From: Balanoglossus misakiensis
Lineage: Eukaryota; Hemichordata
Reading direction: 5' to 3'
NCBI GenBank assembly: GCA_040954595.2
Contig: CM082589.2
Span: 10,788,001-10,852,000 of the forward strand
DNA: 64,000 nucleotides
Below are positions 1 through 14,129 of the stretch, one piece after another; position 1 is the first letter of the stretch, and every line of letters starts with the position of its first letter. The notes below the pieces were generated by a model. It had not been told where the DNA came from, did no database searches, and saw only the letters and a program-made list of their open reading frames with translations. A program made the position numbers and the translations under genes.

Positions 1-3000
1 TTCGTCTTTGCAAAATCTCAAAATTTCGTCCATTTTTGAAAAAAAATTATGGGTAAAAATCATCAAAAATGACAAATTTTCATCTTTGCAAAATCTCAAA
101 TTTTCGTCGATTTTTGAAAAAAAATCATGGTTGAAAATCATCAAAAAATGACAAATTTTCGACTTTGCAAAATCTCAAAATTTCGTCGATTTTTGAAAAA
201 AATCATGGGGGAAAATCATCAAAAAATTACAAATTTTCGACTGCAAAATCTCAAAATTTCGTCGATTTTTGAAAAAATCATGGGTGAAAATCATGAAAAA
301 ATGACAAATTTTCGACTTTGCAAAATCTCAAAATTTCGTCGATTTTTGAAAAAAAATCATGGGTGAAAATCATCAAAAAATGACAAATTTTCGTCTTTGC
401 AAAATCTCAAAATTTCGTCCATTTTTGAAAAAAAATCATGGGGGAAAATCATCAAAAAATGACAAATTTTCGACTTTGCAAAATCTCAAAATTTCGTCGA
501 TTTTGAAAAAAACCATTGGGGGAAAATCATCAAAAAATGACAAATTTTCGATTTTGCAAAATCTCAAAATTTCGTCGATTTTTGAAAAAAAATAATGGTT
601 GAAAATCATCAAAAAATGACAAATTTTCGACTTTGCAAAATCTCAAAATTTCGTCGATTTTTGAAGAAAATCATGGGTGAAAATCATCAAAAAATGACAA
701 ATTTTCGACTTTGCAAAATCTGAAAATTTCGTCGATTTTTGAAAAAAATCATGGGGGAAAATGATCAAAAAATGACAAATTTTCGACTGCAAAATCTCAA
801 AATTTCGTCAATTTTGAAAAAAATCATGGTTGAAAATCATCAAAAAATGACAATTTTTTTACTGCAAAATCTCAAAATTTCATCGATTTTTGAAAAAAAT
901 CATGGGTGAAAATCATCAAAAAATGATAAATTTTCGACTTTGCAAAATCTGAAAATTTCGTCGATTTTTGAAGAAAATCAAGGGTGAAAATCATCAAAAA
1001 ATGACAAATTTTCGACTTTGCAAAATCTCAAAATTTCGTCGATTTTTGAAAAAAATCATGGGGAAAATGATCAAAAAATGACAAATTTTCGACTGCAAAA
1101 TTTCAAAATTTCGTCAATTTTGAAAAAATCATGGGTGAAAATCATCAAAAAATGACAAATTTTCGACTGCAAAATCTCAAAATTTCGTCGATTTTTGAAA
1201 AAAAAACGGGTGAAAATCATCAAAAAATGACAAATTTTCGACTGCAAAAACTCAAAATTTCGTCAATTTTGAAAAAAATCATGGGTGAAAATCATCAAAA
1301 AATGACAAATTTTCGACTTTGCAAAATCTATAAATTTCGTCGATTTTTGAAAAATTTTCAACTTTGCAAAATCTCAAAATTTCGTCGATTTTTGAAAAAA
1401 ATCATGGGGGAAAATCATCAAAAAATGACAAATTTTTGACTGAAAAATCTCAAATTTTCGTCGATTTTTTAAAAAAATTGTTGAAAATCATCAAAAAATT
1501 ACAAATTTTTGACTTTGCAAAATCTCAAAATTTCGTCAATTTTGAAAAAAATCATGGGTGAAAATCATCAAAAAATGACAAATTTTCGACTTTGCAAAAT
1601 CTGAAAATTTCGTCGATTTTTGAAATAAATCATTGTTGAAAATTATCAAAAATTGACAAATTTTCCTCTTTGCAAAATCTCAAAATTTCGTCGATTTTTT
1701 GAAAAAAGACGGGTGAAAATCATCTAAAAATGACAAATTTTCGACTTTGCAAAATCTCAAAATTTCGTTGATTTTTGAAAAAAATCATGGGGGAAAATCA
1801 TCAAAAATGACAAATTTACGACTACAAAATCTCAAAATTTCGTCGATTTGTGAAAAAAAATCATGGGTGAAAATCATCAAAAAATGACAAATTTTTGACT
1901 TTGCACAATCTCAAAATTTCGTCAATTTTGAAAAAAATCATGGGTGAAAATCATCAAAAAATGACAAATTTTCGACTTTGCAAAATCTGAAAATTTCATC
2001 GATTTTTGAAAAAATCATGGGTGAAAATCATGAAAAAATGACAAATTTTCGACTTTGCAAAATCTCAAAATTTCGTCGATTTTTGAAAAAAATCATGGGT
2101 GAAAATCATCAAAAAATGACAAATTTTCGACTTTGCAAAATCTCAAAATTTCGTCGATTTTTGAAGAAAATCATGGGTGAAAATCATCAAAAAATGACAA
2201 ATTTTCGACTTTGCAAAATCTCAAAATTTCGTCGATTTTTGAAAAAAATCATGGGTGAAAATCATCAAAAAATGACACATTTTCGACTTTGCAAAATCTT
2301 AAAATTTCGTCGATTTTTGAAAAAAAATCATGGGTGAAAATCATCAAAAAATGACAAATTTTCGTCTTTGCAAAATCTCAAAATTTCGTCCATTTTTGAA
2401 AAAAAATCATGGGGGAAAATCATCAAAAAATGACAAATTTTCGACTTTGCAAAATCTCAAAATTTCGTCGATTTTGAAAAAAACCATTGGGGGAAAATCA
2501 TCAAAAAATGACAAATTTTCGATTTTGCAAAATCTCAAAATTTCGTCGATTTTTGAAAAAAAATCAGGGTTGAAAATCATCAAAAAATGACAAAATTTTC
2601 GACTTTGCAAAATCACAAAATTTCGTCGATTTTGAAAAAAATCATAGGTTCGTCGATTTTTAAAAAAAAAACGGGTGAAAATCATCAAAAAATGACACAT
2701 TTTCGACTTTGCAAAATCTCAAAATTTCGTCGATTTTTGAAAAAAATCATGGGTGAAAATCATCAAAAAATGACAAATTTTCGACTTTGCAAAATCTCAA
2801 AATTTCGTCGATTTTTGAAAAAAATCATGGGTGAAAATCATGAAAAAATGACAAATTTTGAAAAAAAACGGGTGAAAATCATCAAAAAATGACACATTTT
2901 CGACTTTGCAAAATCTCAAATTTTCGTCGATTTTTGAAAAAAAATTATGGTTGAAAATCATCAAAAAATGACAAAATTTTCGACTTTGCAAAATCTCAAA

Positions 3001-6000
3001 ATTTCGTCGATTTTTGAAAAAAATCATGGGTGAAAATCATCAAAAAATGACAAATTTTCGACTTTGCAAAATCTCAAAATTTCGTCGATTTTTGAAAAAA
3101 ATCATGGGTGAAAATCATGAAAAAATGACAAATTTTGAAAAAAAAACGGGTGAAAATCATCAAAAAATGACACATTTTCGACTTTGCAAAATCTCAAAAT
3201 TTCGTCCATTTCTGAAAAAAAATTATGGGTAAAAATCATCAAAAATGACAAATTTTCATCTTTGCAAAATCTCAAATTTTCGTCGATTTTTGAAAAAAAA
3301 TCATGGTTGAAAATCATCAAAAAATGACAAAATTTTCGACTTTGCAAAATCTCAACATTTCGTCGATTTTTGAAAAAAATCATGGGTGAAAATCATCAAA
3401 AAATGACAATTTTTCGACTTTGCAAAATCTCAACATTTCGTCGATTTTTGAAAATAATCATGGGTGAAAATCATCAAAAAATGACAAATTTTCGACTTCG
3501 CAAAATCTCAAAATTTCGTCGATTTTTGAAAAAAATCATGGGTGAAAATAATCAAAAAATGACAAATTTTCGACTTTGCAAAATCTCAAAATTTCGTCGA
3601 TTTTTGAAGAAAATCATGGGTGAAAATCATCAAAAAATGACAAATTTTCGACTTTGCAAAATCTCAAAATTTCGTCGATTTTTGAAAAAAATCATGGGGG
3701 AAAATCATCAAAAAATTACAAATTTTCGACTGCAAAATCTCAAAATTTCGTCGATTTTTGAAAAAATCATGGGTGAAAATCATGAAAAAATGACAAATTT
3801 TCGACTTTGCAAAATCTGAAAATTTCGTCGATTTTTGAAAAAAATCATGGGGGAAAATGATCAAAAAATGACAAATTTTCGACTGCAAAATCTCAAAATT
3901 TCGTCAATTTTGAAAAAAATCATGGGTGAAAATCATCAAAAAAGGACAATTTTTTTACTGCAAAATCTCAAAATTTCATCGATTTTTGAAAAAAATCATG
4001 GGTGAAAATCATCAAAAAATGATAAATTTTTGACTTTGCAAAATCTCAAAATTTCCCCGATTTTTGAAGAAAATCAAGGGTGAAAATCATCAAAAAATGA
4101 CAAATTTTCGACTTTGCAAAATCTCAAAAATTTCGTCGATTTTTGAAAAAAATCATGGGGAAAATGATCAAAAAATGACAAATTTTCGACTGCAAAATTT
4201 CAAAATTTCGTCAATTTTGAAAAAATCATGGGTGAAAATCATCAAAAAATGACAAATTTTCGACTGCAAAATCTCAAAATTTCGTCGATTTTTGAAAAAA
4301 AAACGGGTGAAAATCATCAAAAAATGACAAATTTTCGACTGCAAAAACTCTAAATTTCGTCAATTTTGAAAAAAATCATGGGTGAAAATCATCAAAAAAT
4401 GACAAATTTTCCTCTTTGCAAAATCTATAAATTTCGTCGATTTTTGAAAAATTTTCAACTTTGCAAAATCTCAAAATTTCGTCGATATTTGAAAAAAATC
4501 ATGGGGGAAAATCATCAAAAAATGACAAATTTTTGACTGAAAAATCTCAAATTTTCGTCGATTTTTTAAAAAAATTGTTGAAAATCATCAAAAAATGACA
4601 AATTTTTGACTTTGCAAAATCTCAAAATTTCGTCAATTTTGAAAAAAATCATGGGTGAAAATCATCAAAAAATGACAAATTTTCGACTTTGCAAAATCTG
4701 AAAATTTCGTCGATTTTTGAGAAAAATCATGGGTGAAAATCATCAAAAAATGACAAATTTTCGACTTTGCAAAATCTCAAATTTTCGTCGATTTTTGAAA
4801 AAATCATGGGGGAAAATGATCAAAAAATGACAAATTTTCGACTGCAAAATTTCAAAATTTCGTCAATTTTGAAAAAATCATGGGTGAAAATCATCAAAAA
4901 ATGACAAATTTTCGACTGCAAAAACTCAAAATTTCATCAATTTTGAAAAAAATCATGGGTGAAAATCATCAAAAAATGACAAATTTTCCTCTTTGCAAAA
5001 TCTATAAATTTCGTCGATTTTTGAAAAATTTTCAACTTTGCAAAATCTCAAAATTTCGTCGATTTTTGAAAAAAATCATGGGGGGAAATCATGAAAAAAT
5101 GGCAAATTTTCGACTGCAAAATCTCAAAATTTCGTCGATTTTTGAAATAAATCATTGTTGAAAATTATCAAAAATTGACAAATTTTCCTCTTTGCAAAAT
5201 CTCAAAATTTCGTCGATTTTTTTAAAAAAGACGGGTGAAAATCATCTAAAAATGACAAATTTTCGACTTTGCAAAATCTCAAAATTTCGTTGATTTTTGA
5301 AAAAAATCATGGGGGAAAATCATCAAAAATGACAAATTTACGACTACAAAATCTCAAAATTTCTTCGATTTGTGAAAAAAAATCATGGGTGAAAATCATC
5401 AAAAAATGACAAATTTTTGACTTTGCACAATCTCAAAATTTCGTCAATTTTGAAAAAAATCATGGGTGAAAATCATCAAAAAATGACAAATTTTCGACTT
5501 TGCAAAATCTGAAAATTTCATCGATTTTCGAAAAAATCATGGGTGAAAATCATGAAAAAATGACAAATTTTCGACTTTGCAAAATCTCAAAATTTCGTCG
5601 ATTTTGAAACAAATCATAGGTTCGTCGATTTTTTTAAAAAAAACATGGGTGAAAATCATCAAAAAATGACAAATTTTGAAAAAAAAACGGGTGAAAATCA
5701 TCAAAAAATGACACATTTTCGTCGACTTTGCAAAATCTCAAAATTTCGTCGATTTTTGAAAAAAATCATGGGGGAAAATCATCAAAAAATAACAAATTTT
5801 CGACTGCAAAATCTCAAAATTTCGTCGATTTTTGAAAAAATCATGGGTGAAAATCATGAAAAAATGACAAATTTTCGACTTTGCAAAATCTGAAAATTTC
5901 TTCGATTTTTGAAAAAAATCATGGGGGAAAATGATCAAAAAATGACAAATTTTCGACTGCAAAATCTCAAAATTTCGTCAATTTTGAAAAAAATCATGGG

Positions 6001-9000
6001 TGAAAATCATCAAAAAATGACAATTTTTTTACTGCAAAATCTCAAAATTTCATCGATTTTTGAAAAAAATCATGGGTGAAAATCATCAAAAAATGATAAA
6101 TTTTCGACTTTGCAAAATCTCAAAATTTCCCCGATTTTTGAAGAAAGTCAAGGGTGAAAATCATCAAAAAATGACAAATTTTCGACTGCAAAATCTCAAA
6201 ATTTCGTCGATTTTTGAAAAAAAAACGGGTGAAAATCATCAAAAAATGACAAATTTTCCTCTTTGCAAAATCTATAAATTTCGTCGATTTTTGAAAAATT
6301 TTTAACTTTGCAAAATCTCAAAATTTCGTCGATTTTTGAAAAAAATCATGGGGGAAAATCATCAAAAAATGACAAATTTTTGACTGAAAAATCTCAAATT
6401 TTCGTCGATTTTTTAAAAAAATTGTTGAAAATCATCAAAAAATGACAAATTTTTGACTTTGCAAAATCTCAAAATTTCGTCAATTTTGAAAAAAATCATG
6501 GGTGAAAATCATCAAAAAATGACAAATTTTCGACTTTGCAAAATCTGAAAATTTCGTCGATTTTTGAGAAAAATCATGGGTGAAAATCATCAAAAAATGA
6601 CAAATTTTCGACTTTGCAAAATCTCAAATTTTCGTCGATTTTTGAAAAAAATCATGGGGGAAAATGATCAAAAAATGACAAATTTTCGACTGCAAAATTT
6701 CAAAATTTCGTCAATTTTGAAAAAATCATGGGTGAAAATCATCAAAAAATGACAAATTTTCGACTGCAAAAACTCAAAATTTCATCGATTTTTGAAAAAA
6801 ATCATGGGTGAAAATCATCAAAAAATGATAAATTTTCGACTTTGCAAAATCTCAAAATTTCCCCGATTTTTGAAGAAAATCAAGGGTGAAAATCATCAAA
6901 AAATGACAAATTTTCGACTGCAAAATCTCAAAATTTCGTCGATTTTTGAAAAAAAAACGGGTGAAAATCATCAAAAAATGACAAATTTTCGACTGCAAAA
7001 ACTCTAAATTTCGTCAATTTTGAAAAAAATCATGGGTGAAAATCATCAAAAAATGACAAATTTTCCTCTTTGCAAAATCTATAAATTTCGTCGATTTTTG
7101 AAAAATTTTCAACTTTGCAAAATCTCAAAATTTCGTCGATTTTTGAAAAAAATCATGGGGGAAAATCATCAAAAAATGACAAATTTTTGACTGAAAAATC
7201 TCAAATTTTCGTCGATTTTTTAAAAAAATTGTTGAAAATCATCAAAAAATGACAAATTTTTGACTTTGCAAAATCTCAAAATTTCGTCAATTTTGAAAAA
7301 AATCATGGGTGAAAATCATCAAAAAATGACAAATTTTCGACTTTGCAAAATCTCAAATTTTCGTCGATTTTTGAAAAAAATCATGGGGGAAAATGATCAA
7401 AAAATGACAAATTTTCGACTGCAAAAACTCAAAATTTCATCAATTTTGAAAAAAATCATGGGTGAAAATCATCAAAAAATGACAAATTTTCCTCTTTGCA
7501 AAATCTATAAATTTCGTCGATTTTTGAAAACTTTTCAACTTTGCAAAATCTCAAAATTTCGTCGATTTTTGAAAAAAATCATGGGGGAAAATCATGAAAA
7601 AATGACAAATTTTCGACTGCAAAATCTCAAAATTTCGTCGATTTTTGAAATAAATCATTGTTGAAAATTATCAAAAATTGACAAATTTTCCTCTTTGCAA
7701 AATCTCAAAATTTCGTCGATTTTTTGAAAAAAGACGGGTGAAAATCATCTAAAAATGACAAATTTTCGACTTTGCAAAATCTCAAAATTTCGTTGATTTT
7801 TGAAAAAAATCATGGGGGAAAATCATCAAAAATGACAAATTTACGACTACAAAATCTCAAAATTTCTTCGATTTGTGAAAAAAAATCATGGGTGAAAATC
7901 ATCAAAAAATGACAAATTTTTGACTTTGCACAATCTCAAAATTTCGTCAATTTTGAAAAAAATCATGGGTGAAAATCATCAAAAAATGACAAATTTTCGA
8001 CTTTGCAAAATCTGAAAATTTCATCGATTTTCGAAAAAATCATGGGTGAAAATCATCAAAAAATGACAAATTTTCCTCTTTGCAAAATCTATAAATTTCG
8101 TCGATTTTTGAAAAATTTTCAACTTTGCAAAATCTCAAAATTTCGTCGATTTTTGAAAAAAATCATGGGGGAAAATCATCAAAAAATGACAAATTTTTGA
8201 CTGAAAAATCTCAAATTTTCGTCGATTTTTTAAAAAAATTGTTGAAAATCATCAAAAAATGACAAATTTTTGACTTTGCAAAATCTCAAAATTTCGTCAA
8301 TTTTGAGAAAAATCATGGGTGAAAATCATCAAAAAATGACAAATTTTCGACTTTGCAAAATCTCAAATTTTCGTCGATTTTTGAAAAAAATCATGGGGGA
8401 AAATGATCAAAAAATGACAAATTTTCGACTGCAAAAACTCAAAATTTCATCAATTTTGAAAAAAATCATGGGTGAAAATCATCAAAAAATGACAAATTTT
8501 CCTCTTTGCAAAATCTATAAATTTCGTCGATTTTTGAAAACTTTTCAACTTTGCAAAATCTCAAAATTTCGTCGATTTTTGAAAAAAATCATGGGGGAAA
8601 ATCATGAAAAAATGACAAATTTTCGACTGCAAAATCTCAAAATTTCGTCGATTTTTGAAATAAATCATTGTTGAAAATTATCAAAAATTGACAAATTTTC
8701 CTCTTTGCAAAATCTCAAAATTTCGTCGATTTTTTGAAAAAAGACGGGTGAAAATCATCTAAAAATGACAAATTTTCGACTTTGCAAAATCTCAAAATTT
8801 CGTTGATTTTTGAAAAAAATCATGGGGGAAAATCATCAAAAATGACAAATTTACGACTACAAAATCTCAAAATTTCTTCGATTTGTGAAAAAAAATCATG
8901 GGTGAAAATCATCAAAAAATGACAAATTTTTGACTTTGCACAATCTCAAAATTTCGTCAATTTTGAAAAAAATCATGGGTGAAAATCATCAAAAAATGAC

Positions 9001-12000
9001 AAATTTTCGACTTTGCAAAATCTGAAAATTTCATCGATTTTCGAAAAAATCATGGGTGAAAATCATGAAAAAATGACAAATTTTCGACTTTGCAAAATCT
9101 CAAAATTTCGTCGATTTTGAAACAAATCATAGGTTCGTCGATTTTTTTAAAAAAAACATGGGTGAAAATCATCAAAAAATGACAAATTTTGAAAAAAAAA
9201 CGGGTGAAAATCATCAAAAAATGACACATTTTCGTCGACTTTGCAAAATCTCAAAATTTCGTCGATTTTTGAAAAAAATCATGGGGGAAAATCATCAAAA
9301 AATAACAAATTTTCGACTGCAAAATCTCAAAATTTCGTCGATTTTTGAAAAAATCATGGGTGAAAATCATGAAAAAATGACAAATTTTCGACTGCAAAAT
9401 CTCAAAATTTCGTCAATTTTTGAAAAAAATCATGGGGGAAAATGATCAAAAAATGACAATTTTTTTACTGCAAAATCTCAAAATTTCATCGATTTTTGAA
9501 AAAAATCATGGGTGAAAATCATCAAAAAATGACAAATTTTCGACTTTGCAAAATCTCAAAATTTCGTCGATTTTTGAAGAAAATCAAGGGTGAAAATCAT
9601 CAAAAAATGACAAATTTTCGACTGCAAAATCTCAAAATTTCGTCGATTTTTGAAAAAAAAACGGGTGAAAATCATCAAAAAATGACAGATTTTCGACTGC
9701 AAAAACTCAAAATTTCGTCAATTTTGAAAAAAATCATGGGTGAAAATCATCAAAAAATGACAAATTTTCCTCTTTGCAAAATCTATAAATTTCGTCGATT
9801 TTTGAAAAATTTTCAACTTTGCAAAATCTCAAAATTTCGTCGATTTTTGAAAAAAATCATGGGGGAAAATCATCAAAAAATGACAAATTTTTGACTTTGC
9901 AAAATCTCAAAATTTCGTCAATTTTGAAAAAAATCATGGGTGAAAATCATCAAAAAATGACAAATTTTCGACTTTGCAAAATCTGAAAATTTCGTCGATT
10001 TTTGAGAAAAATCATGGGTGAAAATCATCAAAAAATGACAAATTTTCGACTTTGCAAAATCTCAAATTTTCGTCGATTTTTGAAAAAAATCATGGGGGAA
10101 AATGATCAAAAAATGACAAATTTTCGACTGCAAAATTTCAAAATGTCATCAATTTTGAAAAAAATCATGGGTGAAAATCATCAAAAAATGACAAATTTTC
10201 CTCTTTGCAAAATCTATAAATTTCGTCGATTTTTGAAAAATTTTCAACTTTGCAAAATCTCAAAATTTCGTCGATTTTTGAAAAAAATCATGGGGGAAAA
10301 TCATGAAAAAATGACAAATTTTCGACTGCAAAATCTCAAAATTTCGTCGATTTTTGAAATAAATCATTGTTGAAAATTATAAAAAATTGACAAATTTTCC
10401 TCTTTGCAAAATCTCAAAATTTCGTCGATTTTTTGAAAAAAGACGGGTGAAAATCATCTAAAAATGACAAATTTTCGACTTTGCAAAATCTCAAAATTTC
10501 GTTGATTTTTGAAAAAAATCATGGGGGAAAATCATCAAAAATGACAAATTTACGACTACAAAATCTCAAAATTTCTTCGATTTGTGAAAAAAAATCATGG
10601 GTGAAAATCATCAAAAAATGACAAATTTTTGACTTTGCACAATCTCAAAATTTCGTCAATTTTGAAAAAAATCATGGGTGAAAATCATCAAAAAATGACA
10701 AATTTTCGACTTTGCAAAATCTGAAAATTTCATCGATTTTTGAAAAAATCATGGGTGAAAATCATGAAAAAATGACAAATTTTCGACTTTGCAAAATCTC
10801 AAAATTTCGTCGATTTTTGAAAAAAATCATGGGTGAAAATCATCAAAAAATGACAAATTTTCGACTTTGCAAAATCTCAAAATTTCGTCGATTTTTGAAG
10901 AAAATCATGGGTGAAAATCATCAAAAAATGACAAATTTTCGACTTTGCAAAATCTCAAAATTTCGTCGATTTTTGAAAAAAATCATGGGGGAAAATCATC
11001 AAAAAATAGCAAATTTTCGACTGCAAAATCTCAAAATTTCGTCGATTTTTGAAAAAATCATGGGTGAAAATCATGAAAAAATGACAAATTTTCGACTTTG
11101 CAAAATCTGAAAATTTCGTCGATTTTTGAAAAAAATCATGGGGGAAAATGATCAAAAAATGACAAATTTTCGACTGCAAAATCTCAAAATTTCGTCAATT
11201 TTGAAAAAAATCATGGGTGAAAATCATCAAAAAATGACAATTTTTTTACTGCAAAATCTCAAAATTTCATCGATTTTTGAAAAAAATCATGGGTGAAAAT
11301 CATCAAAAAATGACAAATTTTCGACTTTGCAAAATCTCAAAATTTCGTCGATTTTTGAAGAAAATCAAGGGTGAAAATCATCAACAAATGACAAATTTTC
11401 GACTTTGCAAAATCTCAAAATTTCGTCGATTTTTGAAAAAAAAACGGGTGAAAATCATGAAAAAATGACAAATTTTCGACTGCAAAAACTCAAAATTTCG
11501 TCAATTTTGAAAAAAATCATGCGTGAAAATCATCAAAAAATGACAAATTTTCCTCTTTGCAAAATCTATAAATTTCGTCGATTTTTGAAAAATTTTCAAC
11601 TTTGCAAAATCTCAAAATTTCGTCGATTTTTGAAAAAAATCATGGGGGAAAATCATCAAAAAATGACAAATTTTCGACTGCAAAATCTCAAAATTTCGTC
11701 GATTTTTGAAATAAATCAATGTTTAAAATTATCAAAAAATGACAAATTTTCCTCTTTGCAAAATCTCAAAATTTCGTCGATTTTTTGAAAAAAGACGGGT
11801 GAAAATCATCTAAAAATGACAAATTTTCGAATTTGCAAAATCTCAAAATTTCGTTGATTTTTGAAAAAAATCATGGGGGAAAATCATCAAAAAATGACAA
11901 ATTTACGACTACAAAATCTCAAAATTTCGTCGATTTGTGAAAAAAAATCATGGGTGAAAATCATCAAAAAATGACAAATTTTCGAAATTGCAAAATCTCA

Positions 12001-13142
12001 AAATTTTGCCAATTTTGAAAAAATCATGGGTGAAAATCATCAAAAAATGACAAATTTTTTACTGCAAAATCTCAAATTTTCGTCGATTTTTTAAAAAAAT
12101 TGTTGAAAATCATCAAAAAATGACAAATTTTTGACTGCAAAATCTCAAAATTTCGTCGATTTTTGAAAAAAAATCATTGTTGAAAATCATCAAAAAATGA
12201 CAAATTTTCCTCTTTGCAAAATCTCAAAATTTCGTCGATTTTTGAAAAAAGACATGGGTGAAAATCATCAAAAAATGACAAATTTTTGACTGCAAATTTT
12301 TGACTGCAAAATCTCAAAATTTCGTCGATTTTTGAAAAAAAATCATTGTTGAAAATCATCAAAAAATGACAAATTTTCGACTTTGCAAAATCTCAAAATT
12401 TCGTCGATTTTTGAAAAATCATGGGTGAAAATCATGAAAAAATGACAAATTTTCGACTTTGCAAAATCTGAAAATTTCGTCGATTTTTGAAAAAAATCAA
12501 GGGGGAAAATGATCAAAAAATGACAAATTTTCGACTGCAAAATCTCAAAATTTCGTCAATTTTGAAAAAAATCATGGTCGAAAATCATCAAATAATGACA
12601 ATTTTTCGACTTTGCAAAATCTCAAAATTTCGTCGATTTTGAAAAAAATCATGGGTTCGTCCATTTTTGAAAAAAAAACATTGGGTGAAAATCATCAAAA
12701 AATGACAAATTTTCGACTTTGCAAAATCTCAAAATTTCGTCGATTTTTGAAGAAAATCATGGGTGAAAATCATCAAAAAATGACAAATTTTCGACTTTGC
12801 AAAATCTCAAAATTTCGTCGATTTTTGAAAAAAATCATGGGGGAAAATCATCAAAAAATTACAAATTTTCGACTGCAAAATCTCAAAATTTCGTCAATTT
12901 TGAAAAAAATCATCGGTGAAAATCATCAAAAAATTACAAATTTTTTACTGCAAAATCTCAAATTTTCGTCGATTTTTTAAAAAAATTGTTGAAAATCATC
13001 AAAAAATGACAAATTTTCCTCTTTTGCAAAATCTCAAAATTTCGTCGATTTTTGAAAAAAGACGGGTGAAAATCATCAAAAAATGACAAATTTTCGACTT
13101 TGCAAAATCTCAAAATTTCGTCGATTTTTGAAAAAAATCATG
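1..13142. repeat. AT-rich satellite array, 76-78 bp unit
   Basis: Head-to-tail units fill the left fifth of the window and run off its left edge. The full unit is 78 bp (landmarks ATGGGTGAAAATCATC, AAAAAATGACAAATTTTC, GACTTTGCAAAATCTC, AAAATTTCGTCGATTTTTG). A common variant has GACTGCAAAA in place of GACTTTGCAAAA and is 2 bp shorter; others lose or gain A residues or carry short deletions. Because 78 is a multiple of three, short open frames arise by chance (a 26-codon repeat) and break wherever a 76-bp unit occurs. Both strands show such frames and nothing indicates coding. The array stops abruptly at CAGGTG near 13144. Confidence 0.97.
7031..9050. repeat. Tandem duplication of a 1010-bp higher-order block in the AT satellite
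   Basis: The segment 7031-8040 is repeated at 8041-9050 with the same order of variant units, including the CCTCTTTGCAAAATCTATAA unit, the GACTACAAAATC unit and the unit ending CGATTTTCG. The two copies differ at only a few bases. The copies diverge again just after 9050, where CATCAAAA is replaced by CATGAAAA. Confidence 0.85.
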
Positions 13143-13143
13143 G

Positions 13144-13900
13144 CAGGTGTCAAAGGTATCCCCCTGTATTTGGCATTTCATGATAGTTTCATCCCTCCAA
13201 ATACCAAAGCTGCACCTGTACAACGGGATGAGATATGGCACTGTATGACAGAGGTCATCAAAATCACCTTATACATTTGGGCAAAAACCAACTGACACTT
13301 ACATTCGTCCCTGTGGAACAAAAACCACACCTATCGCCCTGTTGGTTAGTGTCCAATTAAATGTATAAAATCAATGACTTAGGCAGGTGCAACAGGTGAC
13401 CCCGCCTTTGGTATATCATTATGGTCCCATCCGTATATGCCCCCCCCCCCCAAGCCAAAGCTGCATGCATCTTCTGTAGATGCTCACTAAGCAAAAGTAG
13501 GTGAAAGGTCTCATAAGGTCGCCCACAACTTGACGGGAAAATCGGACTTCATATTGATCCATGTGCAACAAATACCACGCTACCACCCCTTTCATTGACC
13601 CCACAATTACGCATGCACATAATTATTGAGTTACGCAGGTGTCACAGGTGACCCCCGAATCGGGTGTATTGTTTTGGTCCCATACAGCTGCATGTAGCTG
13701 CGTGCCGTTACGGGCGACCTGATAACCCACACGGCCACCTGCGGGCCGACCCCCATACTGAACGTCCAGTTGCAACATCACGACTGAAGTAGGAACTTTT
13801 GAACGGCAACGAAGCCTGATCTCTGATTATTGCTGGTACCATACTCCCTTCGTGCAAGAAAATCACTGGTCTGCTGACGTATTTCAGGCAATTTCCCAAA
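13144..13900. repeat. Decayed tandem repeat, about 240-252 bp period, three copies
   Basis: CAGGTG followed by a T/C-rich stretch and a TTTGGTCCCAT-like motif recurs at 13144, 13384 and 13636, giving spacings of 240 and 252 bp. The copies share GCCAAAGCTGCA or AGCTGCATG-like blocks but are strongly diverged. A run of 13 C lies at 13440-13452. No open frame makes sense across it. The relation to the adjacent AT satellite is unknown. Confidence 0.6.
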
Positions 13901-13990
13901 CTACTATCCACTACATGTGACTACAATGCTAATGAAACCTCCCACAACATTAGCGACTTAGAGTCAAAGCCCACTGCCAGTGTAGCCGGG
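13855..13990 (+). repeat. Diverged repeat, left partner of a pair flanking the LINE
   Basis: The block GAAAATCACTGGTCTGCTGACG onward (TGGTCTG, ACGTATTTCAG, CCACAACAT, GTCAAAG, CCAGTG in that order) is matched at 17236-17370 in the same orientation. The pair brackets the LINE insertion, so the LINE may lie between two copies of an older repeat. Identity looks moderate, so these are old copies. Confidence 0.5.
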
Positions 13991-14129
13991 TTTGCGTAGA
14001 CACATTTGAATGGCAACAGCTAACAAATAATAATAATTCTTTATTTCAGACTTTAAAAAAAGTCCATATACCCAAAAGAGAGAAGAAAAAAAAAACAATA
14101 ATAATAATCTGACACTGAGACACACACAA

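Noticed and set aside
127-13295. Many short frames with a 26-residue basic repeat in the AT satellite
   Set aside because: They shift frame at each 76-bp unit, occur on both strands and have no boundaries of their own; the last one simply runs out of the array into 13141-13295.
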